Assembly: GCF_033366695.1 (NCBI RefSeq)
Contig: NZ_JAOBTQ010000001.1
Coordinates: 6,820,001 to 6,884,000 of the forward strand
Direction: 5' to 3'
Origin: Streptomyces sp. SCL15-4
GTDB lineage: Bacteria; Actinomycetota; Actinomycetes; Streptomycetales; Streptomycetaceae
Length of the DNA stretch: 64,000 nt
Part shown: positions 38,312-47,267 of the stretch, in pieces
Layout: each line of letters begins with the position of its first letter
How positions within the stretch are numbered: the stretch's first letter is position 1
The notes under the pieces: generated by a model
Seen by the model: the letters and a program-made list of their open reading frames with translations, nothing else
Told to the model about the DNA's origin: nothing
Database searches by the model: none
Made by a program: the position numbers and the translations under genes

Positions 38312-39487
38312 ATGCCCGACCGCGAACCGCAGCCGGTGGAGCGTCAACTGCCCACGGAAGAGGCGAGGGATCTGCTCGCCCTCGTCCGGGAGATCGCCCA
38401 GCGCGAGATCGCGCCGAAGGCCGCCGAGGAGGAGGACGCCGGACGCTTCCCGCGCGAGGTCTTCACCCTGCTCTCCGAGTCCGGCCTGCTCGGCCTGCCC
38501 TACCCCGCCGAGTACGGCGGCGGCGACCAGCCGTACGAGGTCTACCTCCAGGTGCTGGAGGAGCTGGCCACGGCCCGGCTCACCGTCGGCCTCGGCGTCA
38601 GCGTGCACACGCTCGCGTCCTACGCGCTCGCCACCTACGGCAGCAAGCAACAGCAGGTCGAGCACCTGCCCGCGATGCTGGGCGGCGGCCTGCTCGGCGC
38701 CTACTGCCTGTCCGAGCCGTCCTCCGGCTCCGACGCCGCCTCCCTGCGCACCAAGGCCGTCCGCGAGGGCGGGGGAGAGTGGGTGATCGACGGGACCAAG
38801 GCCTGGATCACCCACGGCGGCATCGCCGACTTCTACACCGTGATGGCCCGCACCGGCGAGGACGGCCCGCGCGGCATCACCGCCTTCCTCGTGCCCGGCG
38901 ACGCGCCCGGCCTGAGCGGCGCGGCACCCGAGCGGAAGATGGGCCTGAAGGGCTCGCCCACCGCCCAGGTCCACCTCGACGGCGTCCGCGTCCCGGACGC
39001 CAGGCGGATCGGCGAGGAGGGCCAGGGCTTCTCCATCGCGCTCTCGGCGCTCGACTCCGGCCGGCTCGGCATCGCGGCCTGCGCCGTCGGCCTCGCCCAG
39101 GCCGCCCTGGACGAGGCGGTCCGCTACGCCGTCCAGCGCCGCCAGTTCGGCCGGCCCGTCGCCGACTTCCAGGGCCTGCGCTTCATGCTCGCCGACATGG
39201 CCACCCAGATCGAGGCGGGCCGCGCGCTGTACCTCGCCGCCGCCCGGCTGCGGGACGCGGGCCGGCCGTTCGCCAAGCAGGCCGCCATGGCCAAGCTGCA
39301 CTGCACCGACACCGCCATGAAGGTCACCACGGACGCGGTGCAGATCCTCGGCGGTTACGGCTACACCGCCGACTTCCCGGCCGAACGCTATATGCGCGAG
39401 GCCAAGGTCCTGCAGATCGTCGAGGGCACCAACCAGATCCAGCGGATGGTCATCGCCCGTCACGTGGCGGGCCCGGAAGGTCGCTGA
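38312..39487 (+). CDS. Acyl-CoA dehydrogenase
   Basis: 391 aa flavoprotein of the standard ACAD length. It has AYCLSEPSSGSDAASL (FAD/substrate region, about residues 132-147), LKGSPTAQVHLDGVRVP, RRQFGRPVADFQGLRF and the C-terminal QILGGYGYTADFPAERYMREAK with the position usually held by the catalytic Glu near the end (QIVEGTNQIQRM). Oxidises an acyl-CoA with electron transfer to ETF. Chain specificity is not visible. GGGAGG precedes the ATG. A small minus-strand gene overlaps its 3' end. Confidence 0.95.
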   Translation: MPDREPQPVERQLPTEEARDLLALVREIAQREIAPKAAEEEDAGRFPREVFTLLSESGLLGLPYPAEYGGGDQPYEVYLQVLEELATARLTVGLGVSVHTLASYALATYGSKQQQVEHLPAMLGGGLLGAYCLSEPSSGSDAASLRTKAVREGGGEWVIDGTKAWITHGGIADFYTVMARTGEDGPRGITAFLVPGDAPGLSGAAPERKMGLKGSPTAQVHLDGVRVPDARRIGEEGQGFSIALSALDSGRLGIAACAVGLAQAALDEAVRYAVQRRQFGRPVADFQGLRFMLADMATQIEAGRALYLAAARLRDAGRPFAKQAAMAKLHCTDTAMKVTTDAVQILGGYGYTADFPAERYMREAKVLQIVEGTNQIQRMVIARHVAGPEGR

Positions 39488-39692
39488 ACCGGCCCGTGAG
39501 GACCGCCGGAGCCGCCAGCCTGGCCCACTCCGGGTCGTGGCGGCCCGGCACGGTGCGGCCCCGGTCGGCCCAGGCCCGCACCAGATCCCGGTAGATCGGC
39601 GGATCCGGGGACGGGGACGGTGCGAGCGTGTGAGCCGGGCGGGGAACGAAGAAGTGGCGCTGACGCCCGGTCGCCGGGTACATGGGGGTCAT
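39450..39692 (-). CDS. Small conserved-looking protein overlapping the dehydrogenase end
   Basis: 80 aa. The sequence PPIYRDLVRAWADRGRTVPGRHDPEWARLAAP resembles a motif I have seen in small streptomycete unknowns. It overlaps the dehydrogenase stop by 38 bp on the opposite strand. The Met start has no clear ribosome site. Supported mainly by the amphipathic helix and non-random codons, so moderate confidence. Confidence 0.45.
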   Translation of the reverse strand: MTPMYPATGRQRHFFVPRPAHTLAPSPSPDPPIYRDLVRAWADRGRTVPGRHDPEWARLAAPAVLTGRFSDLPGPPRDGR

Positions 39693-40111
39693 ACCCGGCC
39701 AACGCGCCGACGGCCGGCAGGTCACCCCCCGGCGGAATCGAGCGTCAGTCCACCGGAGCGGCCGGCCGCGCGCGGCGAAGGACACCGGACGCGAGCGCCT
39801 GGAAGCGCCGGCGGCCGGGCCACCGGCCCGGCCGCGCGGCCAACTGCCGTCGCCCGGCGCGGCGTTCCCCACCGCACGGGCCACGGCCGGCGGGGCGGGC
39901 GCGGAAGGCCGTGGCCGCCACCGGCCGGTTCGCACCCGGGTGAAACATGGTCTCGTCCGCCCGCCTCTCCCGGCGGACCCTTGCGGTGCCCGGCCTGTCG
40001 CCGGGAGTGCGCCGGAGGCGCCGCGTCGCGGCGGGCCCGGGCACGCCGATGCCGCACCACGGCGGCCTGCGCGCCATGGTGCGGGGCGGATACGGGCAGG
40101 GGTGGGCCGGC
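39693..40111. other. 419-bp gap with no gene recognised
   Basis: Only low-complexity Arg/Pro/Ala readings in several frames. I see no RNA gene, repeat or promoter that stands out. Confidence 0.5.
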
Positions 40112-40546
40112 TCAGGCGGCCTGGCGGCGCATCTCCGGCACGCGCATCGGGCGCGAGCCCGGGCCGCCGACGTGCGAGAAGGGCTGCGTCCGCCAGTTCA
40201 GACCCTGGGGGAGCGTGAGCAGCAGCGCGGTGTCCTGCTCCTGCGGCTCGGCGGACTCGTCCGCGGGGCGGGCGTCGGCCGCCGGCCGGCCCGTGCCCGC
40301 GCACACCGTGAGCCCGAACGGGTTCCACGGCGAGGCGCACAACGCGTGCTCCGGCAGGAACTCCTCGTCCGCCAGCAGCGCGATCGGCTGCGCGCAGTCC
40401 GGGCAGATCACCCGGTACATCTCGAAGGTGTCGTAGGCGTCCAGTTCCTCGTCGTAGGCGTCGGGTTCGACGCCCTCCGGCTCGGGCTCGGCGACCGGCT
40501 GGGGCCGCGCGGACGCGGATCGACCAGGGCGATGGGTACTCTGCAT
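40112..40546 (-). CDS. Conserved hypothetical with CxxC-type zinc site
   Basis: 144 aa. An acidic linker (about 20-40, PDAYDEELDAYDTFEMYRV) precedes a possible zinc ribbon: CPDC at 48-51, then C near 71 and C near 82 (LCASPWNPFGLTVCAG). The C-terminus LPQGLNWRTQPFSHVGGPGSRPMRVP is basic. It is conserved in Streptomyces next to this AsnC gene as far as I recall, and its function is unknown. It is divergent from the AsnC regulator across 234 bp. Confidence 0.8.
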   Translation of the reverse strand: MQSTHRPGRSASARPQPVAEPEPEGVEPDAYDEELDAYDTFEMYRVICPDCAQPIALLADEEFLPEHALCASPWNPFGLTVCAGTGRPAADARPADESAEPQEQDTALLLTLPQGLNWRTQPFSHVGGPGSRPMRVPEMRRQAA

Positions 40547-40780
40547 GGGATTCTCCCCCTAAGGCTGGGCCGTGAAGGCACTGCGGCCTCGACCACAGCA
40601 AGCACTTCCCGTCAGCCCTCCGCGGTAATCACGAGAACATCACGGAGCCCGCCCATGTCGTGTGGCATTCGTCACATGCCGCGCGCAGATGCCCGTCCCG
40701 GCGCGTTTTCCGGGGGACGGGGCATGACCTGCGTCTGCGAGGTATCCGTGGAGATCAAGCGCACTGTAGGTTGTGGCGGC

Positions 40781-41221
40781 ATGGAGGAGCTGGACCGTCA
40801 GATCGTGCAGCTGCTCGTCACGGACGGGCGGATGAGCTACACCGACCTGGGCAAGGCCACGGGCCTGTCCACGTCGGCCGTGCACCAGCGGGTGCGCAGG
40901 CTGGAACAGCGTGGCGTCATCCGCGGCTACGCCGCGGTCGTCGACCCCGAGGCCGTCGGGCTGCCGCTGACCGCGTTCATCTCGGTGAAACCGTTCGACC
41001 CCAGCGCCCCCGACGACATCGCGGACCGCCTCGCCGGTGTCCCGGAGATCGAGGCGTGCCACAGCGTGGCCGGCGACGAGAACTACATCCTCAAGGTGCG
41101 CGTGGCCACCCCGCACGAACTGGAGGAACTCCTGGCCCGGCTGCGGTCGCTGGCGGGGGTGTCGACGCGGACGACGGTGGTCCTGTCGACGCCGTACGAG
41201 GCACGTCCGCCGAAGATCTGA
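40781..41221 (+). CDS. AsnC/Lrp-family transcriptional regulator
   Basis: 146 aa with helix-turn-helix SYTDLGKATGLSTSAVHQRVRRLE and a RAM domain (VPEIEACHSVAGDENYILKVRV, STRTTVVLSTPYE). Distinct from the lysine-module regulator. ATG 40781 (MEELDRQIVQLL) is the family start. In-frame ATG 40723 and GTG 40749 lie upstream and cannot be excluded. It is divergent from the CxxC protein, with ACATG/CATGT half-sites between, and 96 bp before the amidohydrolase. The effector is unknown. Confidence 0.9.
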   Translation: MEELDRQIVQLLVTDGRMSYTDLGKATGLSTSAVHQRVRRLEQRGVIRGYAAVVDPEAVGLPLTAFISVKPFDPSAPDDIADRLAGVPEIEACHSVAGDENYILKVRVATPHELEELLARLRSLAGVSTRTTVVLSTPYEARPPKI

Positions 41222-41317
41222 CGACGGCACGACGGCCCGCGCCGCGGTCGCCTCCGGACGCGCTGCCGACGCGCCCCCGGTGCGGCCCGCCTCCGGCGCC
41301 GGGAGAAACTGTCGGCT

Positions 41318-42925
41318 ATGAGCAACCGCACCGCCGAGCCTCCCAAGACCGTCCTGCTCCGCCGCGGCGAGGTGCACAGCCCCGCCGACCCCTTCGCGAC
41401 GGCGATGGTCGTCGAGGCGGGCCATGTCGCCTGGGTCGGCTCCGAGGGCGCCGCCGACGCCTTCGCCGACGGCGTCGACGAGGTGGTCGACCTCGACGGC
41501 GCCCTGGTCACCCCGGCCTTCACCGACTCCCATGTGCACACCACCGCCACGGGTCTCGCCCTGACCGGCCTGGACCTCTCCGACGCGCCCTCGCTGGAGG
41601 CGGCTCTCGCGCGCATCCGCGAGTTCGCCGCCGCCCGCCCCGGCGACCGGGTCCTGCTGGGCCACGGCTGGGACGCCGCCCGCTGGCCCGGCGGCCGGCC
41701 GCCGGCCCGCGCGGAGCTGGACGAGGCCACCGGCGGGCGCCCGCTGTACCTGTCCCGCATCGACGTGCACTCGGCGGTCGTCAGCACCGCCCTGCTGGAC
41801 CTGGTCCCCGCCGGCGTGCCCCGCGACGACGCCCCGCTCACCCGGGACGCCCACCACGTCGTACGGGAGGCCGCCCTCGGCGCCATCACTCCCGCCCAGC
41901 GCGAGGAGGCCCAGCGCGCCGCGCTGGCGCACGCCGCCTCCCTCGGCATCGGCACCGTGCACGAGTGCGGCGGCCCCCAGATCTCCTCCGAGGACGACTT
42001 CACCGGTCTGCTGCGGCTCGCCGCCGGGACGCCGGGTCCCCGCGTGGTCGGCTACTGGGCCGAGCGGGACACCGCCAAGGCCCGTGAGCTGGGCGCGGCC
42101 GGCGCGGCGGGCGACCTGTTCGCCGACGGCGCCCTCGGTTCGCACACCGCCTGCCTGCACGAGCCGTACGCCGACGCCGCCCACACCGGCACCGCCTACC
42201 TGGACGCCGACGCCGTCGCCGGCCACGTGGTGGCCTGCACCGAGGCGGGCCTCCAGGCCGGCTTCCACGCCATCGGCGACGCCGCCGTGGCCGCCGTCGT
42301 GAAGGGCGTGCGCGCCGCCGCCGAGAAAGTGGGCCTCGCCCGGGTCCGTGCCGCCCGGCACCGTGTCGAGCACGCCGAGATGCTGAGCCCCGAGACCGTC
42401 GCCGGCTTCGCCGAGCTGGGCCTGATCGCCTCCGTCCAGCCCGCCTTCGACGCGCTGTGGGGCGGTGAGGACGGCATGTACGCGCGGCGTCTGGGCGCCG
42501 AGCGGGCCCGCACCCTCAACCCGTTCGCCGCGCTGCTGCGGGCCGGCGTACCGCTGGCGTTCGGCTCGGACAGCCCGGTCACCCCGCTCGACCCGTGGGG
42601 CACGGTCCGCGCCGCCGCCTTCCACCGCACGCCGGAGCACCGGATCTCGGTCCGGGCCGCGTTCACCGCGCACACCCGCGGCGGCTGGCGGGCCGTCGGC
42701 CGGGACGACGCGGGCGTCCTGGTCCCCGGCGCCCCCGCCGACTACGCCGTCTGGCGCACGGACCGGCTCGTGGTGCAGGCCCCCGACGACCGGGTGGCCC
42801 GCTGGTCCACCGACCCGCGCTCCGGCACCCCCGGCCTGCCCGACCTGACCCCGGGCCGGGACCTGCCGGTCTGTCTGCGCACCGTGGTGGGCGGACGGAC
42901 GGTGTTCGTACGGCCGGGCGAGTGA
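41318..42925 (+). CDS. YtcJ-type metal-dependent amidohydrolase
   Basis: 535 aa. The metal-binding motif DSHVHTT near residue 69, HGWDAARWPGGRPP, a central DGALGSHTACLHEPYAD and C-terminal GSDSPVTPLDPWGTVRAA are the hallmarks of the YtcJ/amidohydrolase-3 group, which hydrolyses N-acyl or formamide-like substrates in a zinc TIM barrel. No signal peptide. The immediately upstream AsnC gene may regulate it. A perfect 19-bp hairpin terminates it. Exact substrate unknown. Confidence 0.9.
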   Translation: MSNRTAEPPKTVLLRRGEVHSPADPFATAMVVEAGHVAWVGSEGAADAFADGVDEVVDLDGALVTPAFTDSHVHTTATGLALTGLDLSDAPSLEAALARIREFAAARPGDRVLLGHGWDAARWPGGRPPARAELDEATGGRPLYLSRIDVHSAVVSTALLDLVPAGVPRDDAPLTRDAHHVVREAALGAITPAQREEAQRAALAHAASLGIGTVHECGGPQISSEDDFTGLLRLAAGTPGPRVVGYWAERDTAKARELGAAGAAGDLFADGALGSHTACLHEPYADAAHTGTAYLDADAVAGHVVACTEAGLQAGFHAIGDAAVAAVVKGVRAAAEKVGLARVRAARHRVEHAEMLSPETVAGFAELGLIASVQPAFDALWGGEDGMYARRLGAERARTLNPFAALLRAGVPLAFGSDSPVTPLDPWGTVRAAAFHRTPEHRISVRAAFTAHTRGGWRAVGRDDAGVLVPGAPADYAVWRTDRLVVQAPDDRVARWSTDPRSGTPGLPDLTPGRDLPVCLRTVVGGRTVFVRPGE

Positions 42926-42931
42926 TCTCCC

Positions 42932-42974
42932 GGGGCGGCGGGGCCGCGGCCGGTCGCCGCGGCCCCGCCGCCCC
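42932..42974 (+). terminator. Perfect 19-bp hairpin terminator
   Basis: Arms of 19 bp (GGGGCGGCGGGGCCGCGGC at 42932-42950, complement at 42956-42974) with a 5-nt loop, six bases past the amidohydrolase stop. Confidence 0.85.
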
Positions 42975-43483
42975 ACCTGCGCATCCTCCCCGCCGCTCGC
43001 CGAGTCGGAGCCGTCGTCCCAGCTCAGAGGGCTGTTGACAGTCGGCGGCCGGGGGCCGGTAGGTTCGGCCGGGTCCACCACCGGCACGCCCGGCCGGGGC
43101 GGTTCGCAGGGCTCGTCGCAGCGTCGCTGGGCCGGGGACGGCGTGCCGCGCCGGGGCACCGTCACCGGGAGCCGGGCCCAGCGCCCGCGCCGGCGAGGGA
43201 ACGTCCCGGACGGCCGGCCGGTGTGACCCGGGTGGGGCCCGGGCGCTCCCTAGACAACGGCTCTCGGCAGATCCGCAGCCAGCGGGTCCCAGGTCGGCCC
43301 GAAGGGCGCCGGGCCCCCGCCCGTAGTGGCGGAAAGCCACTCGGCGCGTGGCGGGAAGGTGCCGGAAACCGTCACTCTTACCCCGCTCCCGGGCATTCGA
43401 CACCACATGATGCCCGTGCCGTCGCGTCTTCCCAGGCCGCGGCCACTATGGTGGACCCCTGCGTACGACATGAAGGGGCAGCA
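42975..43483. other. 509-bp gap before ppm
   Basis: No gene that I can support. Readings in this region are Arg/Gly/Pro-rich without homology. The last 100 bp probably hold the ppm promoter. Confidence 0.5.
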
Positions 43484-44278
43484 GTGAACGACGGCGACGG
43501 GACCCTCGCGGCCAAGGCCCAGGGGAGGCAGTTCGGTCCGCTCGGCACGGCCTTGGTGATCATCCCGACCTACAACGAGGCGGAGAACATCAAGTCCATC
43601 GTCGGCCGGGTACGCAAGGCCGTCCCCGAGGCGCACGTACTGATCGCGGACGACAACAGCCCCGACGGCACCGGCAAGCTCGCCGACGAACTGGCCGCCG
43701 CGGACGAGCACGTCCGGGTGCTGCACCGCAAGGGCAAGGAGGGCCTCGGCGCCGCCTATCTGGCGGGCTTCCGCTGGGGCCTGGAACACGACTACGGCGT
43801 GCTGATCGAGATGGACGCCGACGGCTCCCACCAGCCCGAGGAACTGCCCCGGCTGCTCACCGCCCTCAAGGGCGCCGACCTGGTCCTCGGCTCCCGCTGG
43901 GTGCCCGGCGGCCGGGTGGTGAACTGGCCCAAGTCCCGCGAGTTCCTCTCGCGGGGCGGGTCCACCTACTCGCGCCTCATGCTCGACGTGCCGATCCGGG
44001 ACGTGACGGGCGGCTTCCGGGCCTTCCGCCGGGAGACGCTGGAGGGCCTGGGCCTGGGCGAGGTCGCCTCGCAGGGCTACTGCTTCCAGGTCGACCTGGC
44101 CCGCCGCGCGATCAAGGCCGGCTACCACGTCGTCGAGGTCCCCATCACCTTCGTCGAGCGCGCGCTGGGCGACTCCAAGATGAGCCGGGACATCGTGGTC
44201 GAGGCGCTGTGGCGGGTCACCGCCTGGGGCGTCGGGGACCGCATCGGCCGGTTCACCGGCAAGGACCGGCCCGCCTAG
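43484..44278 (+). CDS. ppm: Polyprenol-phosphate mannosyltransferase
   Basis: 264 aa GT2 family enzyme like the catalytic domain of Ppm1/DPM1: IPTYNEAENIKSIVGRV, ADDNSPDGTGKLADEL and IEMDADGSHQPEELP (metal-binding DXD) in order, then DVTGGFRAFRRETLEGL and QVDLARRAIKAGYHVVEVPI. It makes polyprenyl-phosphomannose for protein O-mannosylation by Pmt. S. coelicolor ppm mutants are resistant to phage phiC31. GAAGGGG precedes the GTG by seven bases. No fused N-acyltransferase domain. Confidence 0.95.
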   Translation: MNDGDGTLAAKAQGRQFGPLGTALVIIPTYNEAENIKSIVGRVRKAVPEAHVLIADDNSPDGTGKLADELAAADEHVRVLHRKGKEGLGAAYLAGFRWGLEHDYGVLIEMDADGSHQPEELPRLLTALKGADLVLGSRWVPGGRVVNWPKSREFLSRGGSTYSRLMLDVPIRDVTGGFRAFRRETLEGLGLGEVASQGYCFQVDLARRAIKAGYHVVEVPITFVERALGDSKMSRDIVVEALWRVTAWGVGDRIGRFTGKDRPA

Positions 44279-44348
44279 CACACCGGCCACGGCCGCGGCC
44301 GGTCGCTCCCTTATCCGGTGCTGAGCCCCGCCCAGGCACACTGGGGGT

Positions 44349-44903
44349 ATGACGACTGGCGTTCCGACCTCCCCGCACACCGCCCGCCGCCGCTCCCGGC
44401 TGCGCAGGTATCTGCCGCTCGGCATCGCCGCGTGGCTGGTGCTGGAGATCTGGCTGCTGACCCTGGTCGCGGGCGCGGCCGGCGGTCCGACGGTGTTCCT
44501 GCTGCTCGTCGCGGGCCTCGTGGCCGGCGCCGCCGTCATCAAGCGGGCGGGCCGCCGCGCCTTCGCGAGCCTGAACGAGGCCGTGCGCCAGGGCGGCTCG
44601 CCGGCGCGCGGCGGCGGCAACGGCCTGATGATGCTCGGCGGTCTGCTGCTGATCATCCCGGGCCTGGTCTCGGACGCGGCGGGCCTGCTCCTGCTGCTGC
44701 CGCCGGTCCAGCGGGCGGTGAGCCGTCTCGCGGAGAACGCTCTGGAGAAGAGCCTGCGCCGGGTCGCTCCGGGCAGCCTGGGAGACGTGTTCCAGCAGGC
44801 CCGCATGCACCGTCCCGACGGCAAGGTGGTGCCGGGCGAGGTCATCAGGGACGACGCGCCGTACGACGCGTCGCGGGGCCCCCGCCCGCCGCTGACCCGC
44901 TGA
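44349..44903 (+). CDS. fxsA: FxsA-family membrane protein
   Basis: 184 aa with three to four TM helices (YLPLGIAAWLVLEIWLLTLVAGAAGG, VFLLLVAGLVAGAAV, LMMLGGLLLIIPGLVSDAAGLLLLL) and the FxsA signature GLLLIIPGLVSDAAGLLLLLPPVQ. FxsA relieves F-plasmid exclusion of phage T7 in E. coli. Its role here is unknown. The basic C-terminal tail is cytosolic. It is 70 bp after ppm. Confidence 0.9.
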   Translation: MTTGVPTSPHTARRRSRLRRYLPLGIAAWLVLEIWLLTLVAGAAGGPTVFLLLVAGLVAGAAVIKRAGRRAFASLNEAVRQGGSPARGGGNGLMMLGGLLLIIPGLVSDAAGLLLLLPPVQRAVSRLAENALEKSLRRVAPGSLGDVFQQARMHRPDGKVVPGEVIRDDAPYDASRGPRPPLTR

Positions 44904-44943
44904 GCGGTCCCGTCCGGGCGGACCGCTTCCGCACGGGTGTACG

Positions 44944-45000
44944 CACAACGACCGCGGGCGCCGTACATGATCTTCATGTACGGCGCCCGCGGTCGTTGTG
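44944..45000. terminator. 27-bp perfect hairpin between fxsA and rbpA
   Basis: Perfect 27-bp arms (44944-44970 and 44974-45000) with only 3 nt in the loop, in the convergent gap. Probably a bidirectional terminator. Confidence 0.85.
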
Positions 45001-45034
45001 TCGCGCTGTGAATCGGCCGAGCCCCGCGCGGGGA

Positions 45035-45409
45035 CTAGGCGCTCTTGCGGCTGTCCCTGGGGTGGACCGCGATGTTCATCGCGCCCGAACGCAGCACCGC
45101 CAGACGCTCCTCGAGGACCTCTTCGAGTTCCTCGCGGGTGCGCCGCTCCATCAGCATGTCCCAATGGGTGCGCGCGGGCTTGGCCTTCTTCTCCTCAGGG
45201 CCGTCGCCGTCCACCAGGAGTGCCTGGGCACCGCAGACCTTGCACTCCCACTCCGGCGGGATCTCCGCCTCCACCGAGAAGGGCATCTCGAAGCGGTGCC
45301 CCTTCTCGCATGCGTACTCCACGGCCTGGCGCGGGGCCAGGTCGATGCCGCGGTCCGTCTCGTAGCTGGTCACCACGAGGCGCGTACCGCGAAGAGCTCG
45401 CTCACTCAT
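45035..45409 (-). CDS. rbpA: RNA polymerase-binding protein RbpA
   Basis: 124 aa. The core domain has YACEKGHRFEMPFSVEAEIPPEWECKVCG with Cys pairs that bind zinc in streptomycete RbpA, then the basic linker KKAKPARTHWDMLMERRT and the C-terminal sigma-interaction helix REELEEVLEERLAVLR. Binds RNA polymerase and principal sigma factors, stimulates transcription and affects rifampicin tolerance. Its promoter is a textbook sigma-R site. Confidence 0.97.
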   Translation of the reverse strand: MSERALRGTRLVVTSYETDRGIDLAPRQAVEYACEKGHRFEMPFSVEAEIPPEWECKVCGAQALLVDGDGPEEKKAKPARTHWDMLMERRTREELEEVLEERLAVLRSGAMNIAVHPRDSRKSA

Positions 45410-45470
45410 GAATCGTGCCTCCCGGGCTTGTCGCCCACAGGACAGGTGTCGCTGTCGTCGTCATCCGGTC

Positions 45471-45496
45471 AACGTCCGGTCGGCGGTAAAGATTCC
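45471..45496 (-). promoter_or_regulatory. Sigma-R promoter of rbpA
   Basis: On the minus strand GGAAT at 45496-45492, 18-bp spacer, GTT at 45473-45471. This is the exact sigma-R consensus GGAAT-N18-GTT, 62 bp upstream of rbpA. rbpA is a known sigma-R (thiol-oxidative stress) target in S. coelicolor. Confidence 0.85.
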
Positions 45497-45694
45497 CGTT
45501 CCGGGTCATGCGTCGCCGTCGTAGCCGCCCCTTGTTCTACCCACAGGCGCCCGGTTTGTCACATCTGCTAGAAGATGTCACCCAGCGTTTCGGCATCTTT
45601 GACGCGCAGTAACGGTACGCCTTGCAGGCCAAACGCGTACACTACCGCTCTTTCGCGCCGAGTGCGAAATCGTATCCGGATCTCTCCCGGGCGG

Positions 45695-46471
45695 TCAGGC
45701 CCAGACGCCGCGCTTTTCCATCACTTCGCGCAGGATGTCGATGCGGTCCGTCATGATGCCGTCCACGCCGAGGTCCAGAAGCCGGTGCATCCGCTCCGCC
45801 TCGTTGACGGTCCAGACGTGCACCTGGAGCCCGAGCGCGTGGGCGGCGCGGACGAAGCGGTGGTCGACCACGGGCACGCCCGACCGGGCCTCGGGCACCT
45901 GCGCGGCCACGGCCGACCGCCGCACCGCCGCGGGCAGCCCCCAGGAGCGCAGCCTCAGGCCCAGCACACCGCGCGTGCCGAACGAGGTGGCGAGCCCGGG
46001 CCCGGCCAGCCGCTGCGCGCGCAGCACCCGCGCCTCGGAGAAGGAGCCCACGCAGACCCGGTCCCAGGCGTTCGCGCGCTCGAGGAGCGCCAGCAGGGGC
46101 CGCAGCGCCGGCTCCGCCTTGACGCCGATGTTCCAGCGCACTCCGGGAAAGGTCTCCAGCAGTTCCTCGAACAGCGGCACCGGTTCCCGGCCCGCCACGC
46201 GCGCCTGCCGCACCTCCGCCCACGGCAGGTCGGCGATCCGGCCGGCGCCGTCGGTGACCCGGTCCAGCGTGGCGTCGTGGAAGGCGACGAGCCGGCCGTC
46301 CGCCGTGGCGTGCACGTCGGTCTCGATGTACCGGTAGCCCAGCTCCACCGCGCGCCGGAACTGCGCCACGGTGTTCTCCAGGCCGTCGGCCGCGCCGCCC
46401 CGGTGGGCGAAGGCGATCGGCCCCGGGTGGTCCAGGTACGGGTGGCGCGGCGGAGGCGTCGTCCAGGTCAC
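45695..46471 (-). CDS. Glycerophosphodiester phosphodiesterase
   Basis: 258 aa GDPD barrel with catalytic HRGGAADGLENT (His near residue 22, Glu-Asn following), ETDVHATADGRLVAFHDATLDRVT and the WTVNEAERMHRLLDLGVDGIMTDR C-terminal signature. Hydrolyses glycerophosphodiesters to glycerol-3-P and an alcohol. No signal peptide, so likely cytosolic. The GTG overlaps the yczE stop (GTGA), so the two genes form an operon. Confidence 0.95.
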   Translation of the reverse strand: MTWTTPPPRHPYLDHPGPIAFAHRGGAADGLENTVAQFRRAVELGYRYIETDVHATADGRLVAFHDATLDRVTDGAGRIADLPWAEVRQARVAGREPVPLFEELLETFPGVRWNIGVKAEPALRPLLALLERANAWDRVCVGSFSEARVLRAQRLAGPGLATSFGTRGVLGLRLRSWGLPAAVRRSAVAAQVPEARSGVPVVDHRFVRAAHALGLQVHVWTVNEAERMHRLLDLGVDGIMTDRIDILREVMEKRGVWA

Positions 46472-47166
46472 GGACGCAGTATCGCCCGTTCGGGTGTCCC
46501 GGCGGCGACGACCGTGCTGCCCGCCGGTGCCGCCGGGACGGCGAACATCCGCAGGAACAGCTGTGCCAGCGGGCCGATGGACACGGCATACAGCACGGTG
46601 CCCACCCCGATGGTGCCGCCCAGCACGAACCCGGTCGCCACCACCGCCACCTCCACCGCCGTCCGCATCAGCCGGATCGACCGGCCGGTGCGCCGGTGCA
46701 GCCCGGTCATCAGCCCGTCGCGCGGGCCCGGACCGAAGCGCGCCGCGATGTAGAGGCCGGTCGCCATGCCGTTGAGCACGACGCCGGCGAGGAGCAGGGG
46801 GACGCGGGCGGCGAGGGAGTGGACGTCCGGCAGCAGCGCGAGGGTGCCGTCCAACGCCAGACCGACCACGAAGACATTGGAGACCGTGCCCAGCCCGGGC
46901 CGCTGCCGCAGCGGGACCCACAGCAGCAGCACGGCCGCCCCCACGATGATCGACAGGACCCCGATGCTGAGCCCGGTCAGCTCCGCGAGTCCCTGGTGCA
47001 GCACGTTCCAGGGCTCCAGGCCCAGCCCGGCCGCCACGAGCAGCGCGGAACTCGCGCCGTAGAGCGCGAGTCCGGCGTAGAGCTGGACCAGGCGCCGGCC
47101 GAGTCGCCGGCCGGGCGCGGGGGCGCCGGCGGTGGACGCCGTGGACCCGGAGCCGACAGTGGACAT
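46468..47166 (-). CDS. yczE: YczE-type membrane protein
   Basis: 232 aa with about five TM helices (LVQLYAGLALYGASSALLVAA, GVLSIIVGAAVLLLWVP, VSNVFVVGLALDGTLALLP). LEPWNVLHQGLAELTG and FGPGPRDGLMTGLHRRTGRSI are the family motifs. It is divergent from a MocR/GntR gene, the arrangement described for YczR-YczE regulator/transporter pairs. Role unknown but probably a small-molecule or vitamin transporter. ATG 47166 follows AGGGGG. Confidence 0.88.
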   Translation of the reverse strand: MSTVGSGSTASTAGAPAPGRRLGRRLVQLYAGLALYGASSALLVAAGLGLEPWNVLHQGLAELTGLSIGVLSIIVGAAVLLLWVPLRQRPGLGTVSNVFVVGLALDGTLALLPDVHSLAARVPLLLAGVVLNGMATGLYIAARFGPGPRDGLMTGLHRRTGRSIRLMRTAVEVAVVATGFVLGGTIGVGTVLYAVSIGPLAQLFLRMFAVPAAPAGSTVVAAGTPERAILRP

Positions 47167-47196
47167 GGAAATACCCCCTGAGTGGTGGCGGTGGCC

Positions 47197-47208
47197 TGAC
47201 ACATGTCA
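47197..47208. promoter_or_regulatory. TGACA-CA-TGTCA element between yczE and the MocR gene
   Basis: Arms of 5 bp around a 2-bp centre. A GATAAT hexamer follows at 47223-47228 on the plus strand. Candidate MocR operator/promoter. Confidence 0.35.
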
Positions 47209-47267
47209 CTCTGTGGCTTGGTGATAATCGCCATCCATGGCCAATCCGGGGAAGGTGGACTGATCTC

